This document shows positions 37,460 to 48,189 of a stretch of DNA of 64,000 nt, one piece after another (position 1 is the first letter of the stretch; every line of letters starts with the position of its first letter). This stretch comes from Dasypus novemcinctus (lineage: Eukaryota; Chordata; Mammalia; Cingulata; Dasypodidae), in NCBI RefSeq assembly GCF_030445035.2, contig NC_080683.1, positions 88,993,675 through 89,057,674 of the forward strand. Reading direction: 5' to 3'. A program made the translations under genes and the position numbers. The notes beneath the pieces are model-generated. The model saw nothing but the letters and a program-made list of their open reading frames with translations, ran no database searches and was not told the origin of the DNA.

Positions 37460-37649
37460 TGCATAAAGCATAGTGCTTAAGATAGAAACTTGGGCCTCTG
37501 CCTGCCTGGGTTAAAGTCCCAATTCTATTCCTAACTAGTGGTGTGATATAAACTGGTGATAGTAATCACACCTCCTCCACAGTGTTGTGTGATGATTGAG
37601 CAAGTTAGTATAAGTGAATCCCTTAGAATAATGCCTGTGACATAGTAAG
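37460..37649 (+). repeat. MIR SINE
   Basis: The phrases TGCCTGGGTTAAAGTCCCAA, GTGATGATTGAGCAAGTTAG and AATGCCTGTGACATAGTAAG follow MIR consensus order. It abuts the LTR starting at 37650. Confidence 0.75.
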
Positions 37650-38107
37650 TGTTGGGGATTGGATTGTGTTCCTCATAAAGACATGTTCAAGTCTTAACCT
37701 GTATTTCTATGGATGTGAATCCATTTGTAAACAGGACCTTAGAAGATGTTATTAGTTAAGTTGAGGACTCATTTATGAATAGGATCTTTGAAGATCCTAT
37801 TTTTATGAGACCAGTTGAATCAGGTTGGGCATTAATCCATATGACTGAAGTCCTTTTAAGGAGAAGAAATTCAGGCAGTGACAGAGACGATGAGCAGAAG
37901 TAGAAGCCACACATGAAGGCAGAGCTACAACTGACAGAACCCCAAGATTATGCCAACCAGCACCAGAACTCCATAATCCCTGGGAGAAAGCATGGCTTGT
38001 TAAAATGTTGCTTTTGGACTTCTAGCCTCCAATACCTTGAGACAATAAATTTGCATTGTTTTAGCCAATCCATTGTGTGCTATTTGTCATATCAACCCTG
38101 GAAAACA
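37650..38107 (+). mobile_element. MaLR-type solo LTR, xenarthran-like variant
   Basis: It runs TGTTGGGGATTGGATTGTG to TCAACCCTGGAAAACA. Internal landmarks are GACATGTTCAAGTCTTAACC, TTAGTTAAGTTGAGG, CATATGACTGAAGTCC, TTTTGGACTTCTAGCCTCCA and AATAAATTTGCATTG. It has the same extra ATGAATAGGATCTTTGAAGA segment as the copy at 15651. I saw no convincing target duplication. Confidence 0.75.
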
Positions 38108-38384
38108 ATGACCTTAAACCTTGAATAAAATACACAAGTATATGATTTGTGGATAAAGGCAATGAATGCCCATACTTTGGTGTGGATTGTATTTTCCTTT
38201 TGCCATGCTGAAATTTTATATAGCTGTTTATATATTACATATAGTGAGAGCTTTAAAAAGCTTGTATATAGAATTATTATAAGGAAATTATGATGTTTTT
38301 AAACTTTCATATTGATAATGTTTTCAGAATTAAGGAATATAGAAATTTTAAGGGTTTTTAAAGATGATGAAATGGAAATAGGAT

Positions 38385-38600
38385 GAGAAAATACAGTCTT
38401 CCAGTCAGGAAATCTGGGTTTTATTCTGAGCCTGGCCATCAATTCATGGTATATCTTTGGGGAAATCACTTGCTCATTCAGACTTCAGCTTCCTTATCTA
38501 TGAAATGGGTATAATAGTACACTTGATGAAATGGCTCTTCTCATGTGCTTGATGTGCTCCTATCATTGAAGATCATTTAAGTCCACATTTTCCATCTCCA
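38385..38600 (+). repeat. MIR SINE
   Basis: The phrases AATCTGGGTTTTATTCTGAG, TTTGGGGAAATCACTTGC, and CTTCCTTATCTATGAAATGG with GTATAATAG match MIR core order. Confidence 0.75.
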
Positions 38601-38604
38601 GGTT

Positions 38605-39725
38605 CCTGGAAAATTTTCATTCCTTTCCTGGACCATGGGATGTCTAGAGAACAACCTGATTTGTATTAAATTTCCATCGTTTGGGTCATATGAATTGACT
38701 AGAAATGGGGTGGAGAGAAGTGGGCCTGGAGAATCACATTCACAGAGACTTTAGAAGCATCACATTATTTAGATTTGTGACACTGAGGCGCTCCATCGCC
38801 ACAAGGCTTTTCCACATTCATCACATTAGTAAAGTTTTTTTCCAGTATGGATTCTTTGGTGTTTGATCTCAGAGAGATCTCAGAGGCAGAACCCGCTCGG
38901 TTAACTTTGTTGGACAGGCATTTCTCACTCCATTCGCCCAAAGCTCATTGTGACATGGGAATCCCATGCCAGGAACATGTTCATTCCATTTCTAATGCAA
39001 AACACCTGGACTCCTTTGGCTAGAGGCCACATCCTCAAGCTGGCTCATCTCTGTGTGGGGATCTGGGTCTTGCCTCAGCCTTCACCACCACAAGAAACAT
39101 ATCATGAATAAAGATTAATTTTAGTGGAACCAGGCCAAGAAAAACAAATCTAGCTGAGAATTTAAACTATGAAAAACTTATTAGCTGAGACAATGGAAAT
39201 CCACCCACAGCCCTAAAGTAAGAAAAGTGCCTTATTAGGGAAGCAAGAGCTGCTAGAAGCAGTGTATCAGGACACTCTGCAACGGTAATGTGATCTTAAT
39301 AAAAGCATCACCAGTGCTTAGTTGGATGAAGAAGGCCACCCACTTTGTTTCCACGCAGACACTCTGCAATTGACTGTCCCCATGAGCATAATGAGGAGTG
39401 AAGCAGCCCTGTCCTGAGTGCTTCAGGGGCATCAGCAGGGCTGTGAAATATGTGCATCAACTTAACTTTATGAAGATAGAGGCAGTGAAAGAGAGGTAAT
39501 GGATATAGAGGAAGAAAATAGCTCTACTGCGCTTTCTTTAGCATGCATGGGTAATAAAGTTAGTCTATAAAAATTTATAACTGCTAAGGATATTTTTTTT
39601 GGCAGAAAGAAATTGGAATATTTCCATGAGAGCATGATTCTCCTGTATTATACATAGGATGCAACAACCAAATTTTGAATCTGGGACACAGAACAACTAC
39701 TGAAAGAACAAAAGTAATGGATTTT
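38605..39725. other. Mostly unassigned stretch around a zinc-finger remnant
   Basis: Apart from the finger remnant at 38785-38895 I recognise no family here. Confidence 0.4.
38785..38895 (-). pseudogene. Isolated C2H2 zinc-finger remnant
   Basis: The minus strand reads about one finger: linker-like HQRIHTGKK, then C-D-E-C-GKAL, with the first Cys-side codon changed to a stop. It lies about 1.6 kb from the larger minus-strand zinc-finger pseudogene, separated by an LTR-like repeat. It is probably the distal 3' end of the same copy, or a second relic. Confidence 0.6.
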
Positions 39726-39726
39726 T

Positions 39727-40020
39727 TTTTTTCTTGAACAATAGGAATTTATTGGTTCATAGTTTTGAGGCTAGGAGAAGTCCCAAACTGAGGCATCAGC
39801 AAAGCAGTGATTTTTCCCAAGGACCTCGGCATTCTGAGGCTGGCTATAGGCAATTATTGGCCTTAGGTTTTTCTGTCACATGGCAATGCACATGGCGATG
39901 TGTTCTCCATGTGTTCTCCTTTCTCATGCATATTCCATTGACTTCTGGCTTCTTGTGCTTCCCGTGGCTTCTTTCTCTGCATCAAATTTCTGTGGTATCT
40001 TCCTCTCCTTAAATTTATAT
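39727..40020 (-). mobile_element. LTR-like repeat, reverse orientation
   Basis: The phrases AGGAATTTATTGGTTCATAG, TTTTGAGGCTAGGAGAAG, AGGCATCAGCAAAGCAGTG and TTTCTGTCACATGGCAATGC match the reverse complement of a MaLR-like xenarthran repeat as I recall it. Family name and exact ends are uncertain. The 92-residue plus-strand frame here is a by-product. Confidence 0.5.
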
Positions 40021-40459
40021 GTAAAGTTTGATCACAATTTTTAACAAAATTAAAGGAGTTATATATAACTTTAGATATGTAATTATTTCAAAAGTTCAGT
40101 ACTTTGATGCATGCACGCAATACACATTTATCAAAGGCATATCATACTCCTAGATTTACTGAAAAACTTTTGATTTTCAGTCACATGGTAAACTGCATTA
40201 TTAGAATTATAAGTTGTAAAACCCTGCCGTAAGTAATCCAAAACTTCAATGTCATAATATGCAAGTTTAGTTATTGTGAGGTAAATTAAACTGTATTTTC
40301 AGTTGGTTTGAATGGTATATGATCATATTTTCTTTCTAATCTATATCATGTATTTCTTTGCTTCATATTGTTTCATTGACTAGATCATCCAATATGATTC
40401 TTAACAAATAGGAGTGATGGGAGGCATACACATGTGGTTCCTGAAATTAATATTCATGC

Positions 40460-42210
40460 TTTTGAGTTTCATCTTTAAACACCACACTTACTGTAGGTTT
40501 TTGTAAGTACTGGCTTTCCATTGTACCAATGGTCTTTTCCCTCAATATCAATGTCTTTGGGCTTTATAAATTGAATACTTTCTTAAGGCTTTTCCACCTC
40601 TGTAGTGTTTTGATGCAGAATGACTGTTTTGATGAAACATGAGAGGTAAATTTCTCCTGGTTTTCTGACACTCAAGGCATTCAAAGGCTTAAATTAACTA
40701 TGAATATGTTGGTGTCTAATGAGATAAGAAAGCTTTCTACACTCATTACACATGTTTTTTCACTTATATAAGTCCTCAAGTGTAGAATAGGGGCTGAAAT
40801 TTGAGAGGATTTCTACACACATTACACTTGAGGTTTATCATTTGTACGACCTTTCAAATGTACAGTAAGATATGCTTTTTGAATTCTTTGGTGTTTAATA
40901 AGGTTTGACTTCTGACTAAACGCTTTTCCACAGACATTACATTCATAAGGTTTTTCACCTCTATGAATTCTTTCATGTACAGTAAGATGTGATTTTTGAG
41001 AAAAAAGCCTTTCCACACTCATTACACTGATAAGACTTTTCACTGTAAAACTTCTCATATAGAAAATAAATCCTGAGTATGTAGAGAAGTCTTCGCCACA
41101 TATATTACATTTAAAGAATTTCTCCCCTGTGTGTCCTCTTATGTACATAGTACAATTTGAAATTTAAGACTAGGTTTTCCCATATTCATTACATTCACAT
41201 GGTTTCTCCCCAGTTTGAATTTTCAGATGTTTAATGAGGGTTTTCTTATATATGAATGCTTTTGCATAATTAAGACACTCATAAGGTTTGTCTATTTTAT
41301 GAACATTCACATGTTTAGTTAGATTATTTTTGCAGCAGAAGTCTTTCCTACATTCCTTATATATATAGGGTTTTCCTACTGTGTAAGTTCTATGGTGTCT
41401 AATGAGGTTTTGCTAGGGAATGAAAGTTTTTCCAAATTTGTTACATTCATAAGATTTCCCCTCTTCTCTGCATTTTCTGATATGAATTAGGCATGCCTTC
41501 CAGATAAAGTCTTTTCTACATTCATAACATTCATGTAATTTCTCTGCAGTATGAATTGTGAAGTGTCTGATTAGGTCCAACTCCTGAATGAAGGCTTTGT
41601 ACACTGAATACACTTAAATGGGGGCTGCTACAATAGAGGATGACCTAGAGGAACATATTCATGATGGTTCTTCTCCTGGTACATATCATGATTAAGTGGG
41701 TCTAAGTTATGTTTCATACTTTTTCCAAAAGAGTAACATTTGTAGAGGCAGTTCTTCATAAAATTAATGTCTGAGTTCAGAAAAGACATTTTTCCAACTT
41801 TTTAAAATTCACTTCCTTTTTCATCAGTCAAGGTTTTCTTAAGCATGGTTGCAACACTTCACAAATCCTTGCTCTTCTCTCTCCATTAGTTCAACAATGT
41901 CCCAATCTTTTTCTGATCATTGTCATAATATTTCTTCCTCAACAATGCATGGATCTTTTCTCTGTTCCAATTTGAAAATGTCATCTGGTTTGATGAGTTC
42001 ATAGTCCAATGTTAATAAGTTGCTATGGTTCTCCAGCATCACATCCTTGCACAAAACCCTCTATGCAAGTTTCAACTGTTGCCATTCCTCCTCAGAAAGT
42101 TAATAGCCACATCCTTAAATGTTATTGTTTCCCACTAATTTTGACTCCCAGCAGAGTTGTGGACAACTCCAACTTTTCAGTTGTCTGGGCTTGCCATGGG
42201 ACGTGGTCAT
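40460..42210 (-). pseudogene. KRAB zinc-finger processed pseudogene
   Basis: Reading the minus strand from about 42210: an ATG (MTTSHGKP), a KRAB-A box (VTFKDVAIN at about 42122-42100, MLENHSNLLTL at about 42040-42010), then directly a KRAB-B-like segment (KPDDIFKLEQRKDPCIVEEE, about 42000-41935), a spacer, and about a dozen 84-bp finger-length units from about 41640 down to 40480. In genes of this family KRAB-A, KRAB-B and the fingers are on separate exons. Here they are contiguous, which marks a retrocopy. Finger cysteines and histidines are often lost and frames change. The best unit reads CNVCGKAFSQKSNLIKHQRI followed by Q for the last His. The parent gene cannot be named from this. Confidence 0.88.
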
Positions 42211-42482
42211 TTCTCCTTCATGGGTGAGTAGATACCTGAGATGGCCAGCTGAAGGCTCCTTCATCTTCCTTTAGGTCACTGTGAAAACCTGGAGTCAACT
42301 CATTTCTTACACCTTTAAAGTCCAACCACTTAAATAACACCTGGATTTTAAAATATACTTATGCAGGGAAAGAAAAAAGTGCTTATTAACTCCTACCAAT
42401 TTTAGTGTACAGGGATTTTCACTGATGTTCTCTGCATGTAGTTGTGGGTCAGGTTGAAGTGGTGGTTAAAATATAATTCTGG

Positions 42483-44118
42483 AAGAAGGCATTGGAGTAG
42501 ACAGGAAGGACTCAATTCTCTTACAAAAACAATAGAGAAAGGGCCAAAAACTGTCTAAAGAGCCTATTTAGGGGTCAGCAGATCAGGACAGTGCTACACA
42601 ACTCCAGAAGGGCAAGAGACAGAGAGACAAAGAACCCAAAACAACAAATATGAGTGACCAATTTCCCATGGCAGCTAGGAAGGGTTCCTATCCCTTACCC
42701 CAAAGATATTAAGCCTAGATAAAACCCCTGGCTCACCGCAGCTGACTGAGTGGGAAATAGAGGTCTTCCTCCCTGTCAGCTATTACAAGGGAAAAGGGTG
42801 GGGAGTTGGGGAGCTTTTCTTCAGTGAATTTGTCCATCAGAGCCCTCTTTTAATCTTGGCTCTGACCAGACTGAAACACAGGAAAGCAGAGACTGAAATT
42901 AAATACCTCCATGGAAAGGTGTGCAGATGAACATCAATTGCTGGTCAGTCTGGAAATTGCACAGAGAAAGACTACTTTTAGGTTTTTCTAATCCTGAACT
43001 CCTGGGAGAAAATCAGGTCCCATTAGTGTGTCCCTGGCCAGATTGAAAAAACTTAAGCTGGGGAATTTTAAAGACATAGTGAGTGGAACCAAATAGCAAA
43101 GAAAAGCTGTGAACAGAAAGCAATAGGCAAAAAAGAAATTGACCACCAGAGTAAATTCACCAACATATTCAGATACTTAGACATCAGAAAAAATTATAAG
43201 CCATATTAGGAAACAGGAAGAGATGGTCCAGCCAAAGGAACAAACCAAATATCCTAAAGAGATACAGGATTTAAGACAATTAATCAATGATAATCACACA
43301 AATCATTAGATCAAAGAATTTAAAGAATTGAAAGAAAATATGACTAAAGAAATAAAGGATTTGAAGAAGACACTGGCTGAGCATAGAGAAAAATTTGGAA
43401 GCCTGCAAAGAAAAGTAACAGAGCTTATGGGAATGAAAGACATGATGGATGAGATAAAAATATGTTAGTGGAGAGTGGATATGGATCAAGCAGTTGAGCA
43501 CCTGCTTCCCATGTGGGAGGACCCAGAGTGTGGTTTCTGGTGCCTCCTAAAAAAAACAAAAACATAAAACATGTGCAAGGACCAAGTTGGGAGCACTGAT
43601 GTGGCTCAGAGGTTGACGGTTTGCTTCCTACATACAAAATCCTGGGTTCAATTCCTGGCCCCCAGTGCCTCAAATATATATATATTAGAGCCACATAAGA
43701 GCAGATTTGAACTGCTTGAAGAGAGAACATCCTAACTGGAAAAGACAGGAGAACAGAAAGAGAAGAGAATGGAAAGAATGGAGCAGGTCTCAGGGAACTG
43801 AATGACAACATGAAACACACAAACATATGCATTATCAGTGTCCAGAAAGAGAAGAGAATGGAAAAGGGGCAAAAAGAATATTCTAGAAAATTATCACCAA
43901 AAATGTCCTGACCCTTATACAAGACATAAATATAAATATCTAAAAAGGACAATGGACAATGGACCCCAAACAGAATAAATCTGAATAGACTTACCCCAAG
44001 ACAACTAATATTCAGAATGACAAACAGAGATAAAGAGAGGATTCTGAAAGTAGCAAGAGAAAAGCAAAGCATCACATACAAGGGAAATTCAATAAGATTA
44101 AGTGCCAACCTGCTCATC
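42483..44118 (+). mobile_element. 3'-truncated L1 with target duplication
   Basis: The L1 starts at its true 5' end (AAGAAGGCATTGGAGTAGAC) and passes through a shortened 5' UTR into ORF1 (DLRQLIN at about 43270, KVTELMGMKDMM at about 43410-43450). It stops in the ORF1 C-terminal region near 44118, with no ORF2, 3' UTR or poly-A. It is flanked by AAAATATAATTCTGG (42468-42482) and AAAATGTAATTCTGG (44119-44133), 14 of 15 identical. A DAS SINE is nested in it. The 257-residue minus-strand frame at 43425-44198 is an accident of the L1/SINE sequence. Confidence 0.8.
43448..43690 (+). mobile_element. Dimeric DAS SINE nested in L1
   Basis: Two tRNA-Ala-like monomers lie in sense orientation. The first spans GGATCAAGCAGTTGAGCACC and TTCCCATGTGGGAGG. 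The second spans TGATGTGGCTCAGAGGTTGA (A box), AAATCCTGGGTTCAATTCC (B box) and CCCCAGTGCCTC, ending in a short (AT)n. An A-rich linker (43550-43575) separates them. Confidence 0.85.
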
Positions 44119-44133
44119 AAAATGTAATTCTGG

Positions 44134-44685
44134 GCCAGTGGACATAACTGCTGCCCTGAGGCTCCTGAGAATATACATCCATTCAGCCTCTTAATCACTT
44201 TTCAGGACTATCCCCCCAACTTCCCATAATCTTTGAATTGAAAGGCAAATTCCTGGCTCAGCGAGTGCTTCCTGTACTTGTCCCAGCATCTCTTATGTTT
44301 AGATAGTCCTTATTTTGAACATTATCTTGATTATTCCATTTGATACATGGGGAAAGCAAAGTGGGGAATATCATAGTAACTTGCTGAAGAGAGGGAAGAT
44401 ATTTAGAGGTAGAGCTAAGTTTTAAATCTAGATCTGACTCCGGGCCTTTTTCACCATGCTACATTGCTTCTCATGGAAGTGCCACAAGGCCTCAGGAATT
44501 CAAGGCATGTCAGAAAACACTTACCTTCCTTTGGGGGGGCTCCTTTTTGCCTTCACTAAGTGCCATGTTAGCCTTCAATATTAGTGGGGGACCTGAGAGG
44601 AATGAAAGGCTGGGGAAGCAAGAACTGAATGGAAATGCAACAAAAGTACCAAGCACAAACAGGCAGAGCTTTACCAGCAGGGATT
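44134..44685. other. Unassigned stretch
   Basis: Part of 44340-44480 (GGGGAAAGCAAAGTGGGG, then GGTAGAGCTAAGTTTTAAAT) may be a diverged reverse MIR. Otherwise nothing was recognised. Confidence 0.3.
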
Positions 44686-44689
44686 TGCA

Positions 44690-44900
44690 TGAATGTAAAG
44701 GCATAAGCACAAGGTTTGTATAATAACAAAAATCTGGAAACAATTTAAATGCCCATCCATAGGTAGTGGTTAAATCCATTTAAGGGCCTCCATACAGTGA
44801 AATATTATGCAGCTCTTTAAAAAGCGTGGGTATATCTATATGTGCTGATACAGAAGTATAACCCTGAAAAATTCAAATAAAAAGCATTTTTTCATTTGCG
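44690..44900 (+). mobile_element. Old L1 ORF2 3' end fragment
   Basis: The phrases AATCTGGAAACAATTTAAAT, GCCCATCCATAGGTAGTGG and AAATATTATGCAGCTCTTTA are the classic end of L1 ORF2 in old mammalian L1s. Confidence 0.75.
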
Positions 44901-45009
44901 AGAGAGAAAATATGGGTAGGATAAAGGGAGCAACAGCTGAGATGTAGGGACAAGCATGTTGTGAGAAGTGAGAAGCTTGCAGGGGGGTTTACAGCAGAAG
45001 GACCAACCC

Positions 45010-45835
45010 TTGAGGCCACCACAAGAGTTCAGAGCCCTGGCATGGATGATGTCTGCCAACTCAATGATGACTCCATTGTAGGTCTGGTGGCATACCATAG
45101 TCACATGCCAACATAAGGAGACCCCAGTAGACACATATTGGAAGGCTAATGTGAAAAATGTTGAGCATACCAAGGGTTGGTGATAATGTGGAGGAGCTGA
45201 AACTCCCATATACCCATATACTACTGGTGCAAATGTAGAAAGGTACACTGTCTTTGGTAAACAGCTTGCCAGTCTCTTAAAAATCTAAAAAGAGATCCAT
45301 CATATGGTCCAGCAATTCCACATGTAAGTGTTTATAGAGCTTTATTTCAAATAGTCACAAACTGGAAAAACTCCAAATGTCCAGAAATACATGAATGGAT
45401 AAAGAATTTGTGGTATATTTTTATGACAGAATACTACTCAGCAATAAAATGAGTCAACAATTAATACATGTAACATGAATGAATCTCAGAACAATTATGT
45501 GGTATGAAAGAAGCCACACAAAAATAGAGTACATGCTGTATGATTGCATTTATATAAAATTCTAGAAATTACAAACGAGTTTTTAATGACAGAAAGCAGA
45601 TCAAGTGCCTGCATGAGGATTTGGAGGAACAGAACAAGGAGAAAATGAGGAATTGGAAAGAGACATAGGAAATGTTGTGGTGTAATAGATATGTTTACTA
45701 TATGGATTTTGGTGATGGTTTTATTAGTGCATCTATATGTGAAAACTTATCAAAATGTATACTTTAAATATGTGCAGTTTATTCTATGCCAAATATATAT
45801 CAATAAAGCTGTATGAAAAGTAAAACAGAAAGAGA
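45010..45835 (+). mobile_element. Old L1 ORF2 3' end and 3' UTR
   Basis: The phrases GGTGATAATGTGGAGGAGCT, TATGGTCCAGCAATTCCACA, AATGAATGGATAAAGAA-like text and GAATACTACTCAGCAATAAA mark the ORF2 C-terminus. The 3' UTR follows to about 45835, ending near an AATAAAGCTG signal. The same subfamily as the inverted copy at 13800-14345. Confidence 0.8.
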
Positions 45836-46920
45836 ACTTAAGAAGACTCTCTTGATTGTATTTTGGCTTTTAAGAGGATCACCATATATTTCTGTGTAAA
45901 GTTATAAACACAAAGCTGGGGAGTGGGGAGTGTAGAGATTATTTCCAAAGTCCTTTAAAGATCCAAGTTTGTGAACATTAATAGAACATAACTAGAAATA
46001 GAGAAGGCCATAAATGGATAATATAATCTCCAATTGTTTTATTAAAATCATGTCTTGCTCTTACTGATATAACTTTGGAGAAATGCCTAAGAGTATTCTG
46101 CTTATTATTGGATAATTAAAAGCACATTCTGAGTTTGTACTTGAGGAAGAATGTGTTTGGTGCCTGGTGGCGATGTTGGAAATTGGATCTCTGAGGAACA
46201 TTTTAAGGTTTATTTATTATTTGATTCCTTTAATTTTCATACATAAGGAAAACAGGAGTTTATGCAGTTCACAATCCTCTCCATGGATGCATTTTATCAA
46301 ACTGACCTGTTTTGTGGCATTCTTTAATGTCTTACCACCAATCGAGCCAGATGGTGCTTTAAAGATTTGGTTGAGATAACTGGATCATTTGTTTTTCTCA
46401 AAGACAGTATTAGGAGCTTTTTGAAAGAAGAGCCCATAACATACTAGCCTGCTAATAAGCACCATCAACAGAAAACACTGCTCTACTTTTATTTTTTCCA
46501 ATGACTTCTAGAAAGAAAAATAGTTTCTTTCCCATGTGTTTTTCCCCCATGCTTCTGAATTATTCTATCAGAAATGCATGAATTAATTTCTACCTGTCAT
46601 TGGAGGAATAAGACCTGACACAGACCTTCATGTCAAAGGTGATGACTTCATCCAACACATGTTCAGTACAGTCATTATTTGCTCCAGCAGCAGGAACTCT
46701 GTGGCTTTACTCTTGGTTCCATACTCCTTCATTACTGCATCTAAGGGCTTCCCTAATAGGAGCCCATATAGAAAACAATGCTGAATCCAGGGTTATGGTG
46801 TCATATTGGGAGCAATGGATACCATTTCCCCAGGTTGCAAGGCAGATAGATCCTTGAGTTCAGTAATGCTGATTCCTTTGTACTTTTATCCAAGGAGGTT
46901 TTACTTTGTCCCTGCAAATA
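45836..46920. other. Unassigned intergenic stretch
   Basis: No recognisable gene or repeat was seen upstream of the mariner element. Confidence 0.4.
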
Positions 46921-46925
46921 TGGTA

Positions 46926-48187
46926 TAGGTTGGTTCAAAAGTAATTGTGGTTTTGCATTGTTGAAATTTGCCACTTGATACTGGCATACATTCTTTAAAA
47001 AATTGTGGTTATGTTACACATAATTTTAATGTGCATTTCTTGCTTTATGTTTTTTACTAATGATTTATTACTTGCTGTTTATTTTATATTTATTTTAGAC
47101 TATAGAAATGATGTTAGACAAAAAACAAATTCAAGGATATTATTTGAGTACAAAATGGGTTGTAAAGCAGGAGGAACTTGCAACATCAACACATTGGCCC
47201 AGGAACTGCTATGGAACATACAGTGCAGCGGTGGATTTGCAAAGGAGTTGAGAGCTTTGAAGGTGTTGCAAGAAGTTTTGCAAAGGGTATGAGAGCCTTG
47301 GAGGTGAGGCATTCGGAAGTTGACAACGACAAATTGAGAGCAATCATCGAAGCTGATTCTCTTACAACTACACAAGAAGTTGCCAAATAACTCAATGCCG
47401 ACCATTCTATGGTTGTTCGGCATTTGAAGCAAATTGGAAAGGTGAAAAAGCTTGATAAATGGGTGCCTCAGGAGCTGACCGAAAAAAAAAATAGTCATTT
47501 TGAAGTGTCGTCTTCTCTTATTCTATGCAACAACAACAAACCATTTCTCGATCTGATTGTGGCATGCGATGAAAAGTGGATTTTATATTGTAATGTTCAG
47601 TGGTTGGACTGAGATGATGTTCCAAAACACTTCCCAAAGCAAAACTTGCATCAAAAAAGGTCATGGTCACTGACTGGTGGTCTGCTGCTGGTCTGATTCT
47701 GATTCATTACAGCTTTCTGAATCTCAGCGAAACCATTACATCTGAAAAAAACGCTAAGCAAGTTGATGAAATGCACCGAAAACTGCAATGCCTGCAGCCA
47801 TCATTGGTCAACAGAAAGGGCCCAAGTCTTCTCCATGACAATACCCGACCGCATGTTGTACAATTAATGCTTCAAAAGTTGAACAAATTGGACTACCAAG
47901 TTTTGCCTCATCTGCCGTATTCATTTGATCTTTTGCCAACAGACTACCACTTCTTCAAGCATCTTGACAACTTTTTGCAGGGAAAATGCTTCCACAATCA
48001 GCAAGATGAAGAAAATGCTTTCCAAGAGTTTGTCGAATCCCAAAGCACAGATTTTTAGGCTACAGGAATAAACTAATTTATTGTTGATTGTAGTGGTTCC
48101 CATTTTAATTAATAAAGATGTGTTTGAGCCTAGTTATATGATTTAAAATTCCTGGTATGAAACTGCAATTCCTTTTGCATCAAATTA
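46926..48187 (+). mobile_element. Mariner DNA transposon, Hsmar1-like
   Basis: It is a ~1.26-kb element with ~30-bp terminal inverted repeats. The left end reads TAGGTTGGTTCAAAAGTAAT (46926 on). The right end, ACTGCAATTCCTTTTGCATC (about 48161-48180), is its diverged complement. Length, ends and transposase match the Hsmar1 type known from primates and SETMAR. The transposase is split over frames between 47105 and 48058 and cannot be made intact. A full-length, internally complete but dead copy in a non-primate mammal is the notable point. Confidence 0.9.
47105..48058 (+). pseudogene. Mariner transposase remnant (DD34D)
   Basis: Pieces of a cut-and-paste transposase are spread over several frames. 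The DNA-binding N-terminus includes VDNDKLRAIIEADSLTTT and HLKQIGKVKKLDKWVP. Catalytic motifs follow: VACDEKWILY (first Asp), LLHDNTRPHV (second Asp) and LLPTDYHFFKHL (third Asp). Thirty-four residues separate the second and third Asp, the mariner DD34D spacing. The third Asp is kept here, whereas human SETMAR has Asn. The reading ends FVESQSTDF with TAG at 48056-48058, short of the family's usual C-terminus. Frameshifts, for example near 47290 and 47390, inactivate it. Confidence 0.9.
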
Positions 48188-48189
48188 AA

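Noticed and set aside
40822-41148. Functional zinc-finger gene
   Set aside because: Zinc ligands are missing in most units, frames change, and KRAB exons are fused without introns.
43425-44198. 257-codon minus-strand open frame, the longest in the window
   Set aside because: It runs antisense through an L1 ORF1 fragment and a DAS SINE, and hydrophobic runs come from A-rich L1 read backwards. No domain was recognised.
47663-48058. Functional mariner transposase or SETMAR-like fusion
   Set aside because: Only the C-terminal third is in one frame. The N-terminal part is frameshifted and no SET domain exon precedes it.
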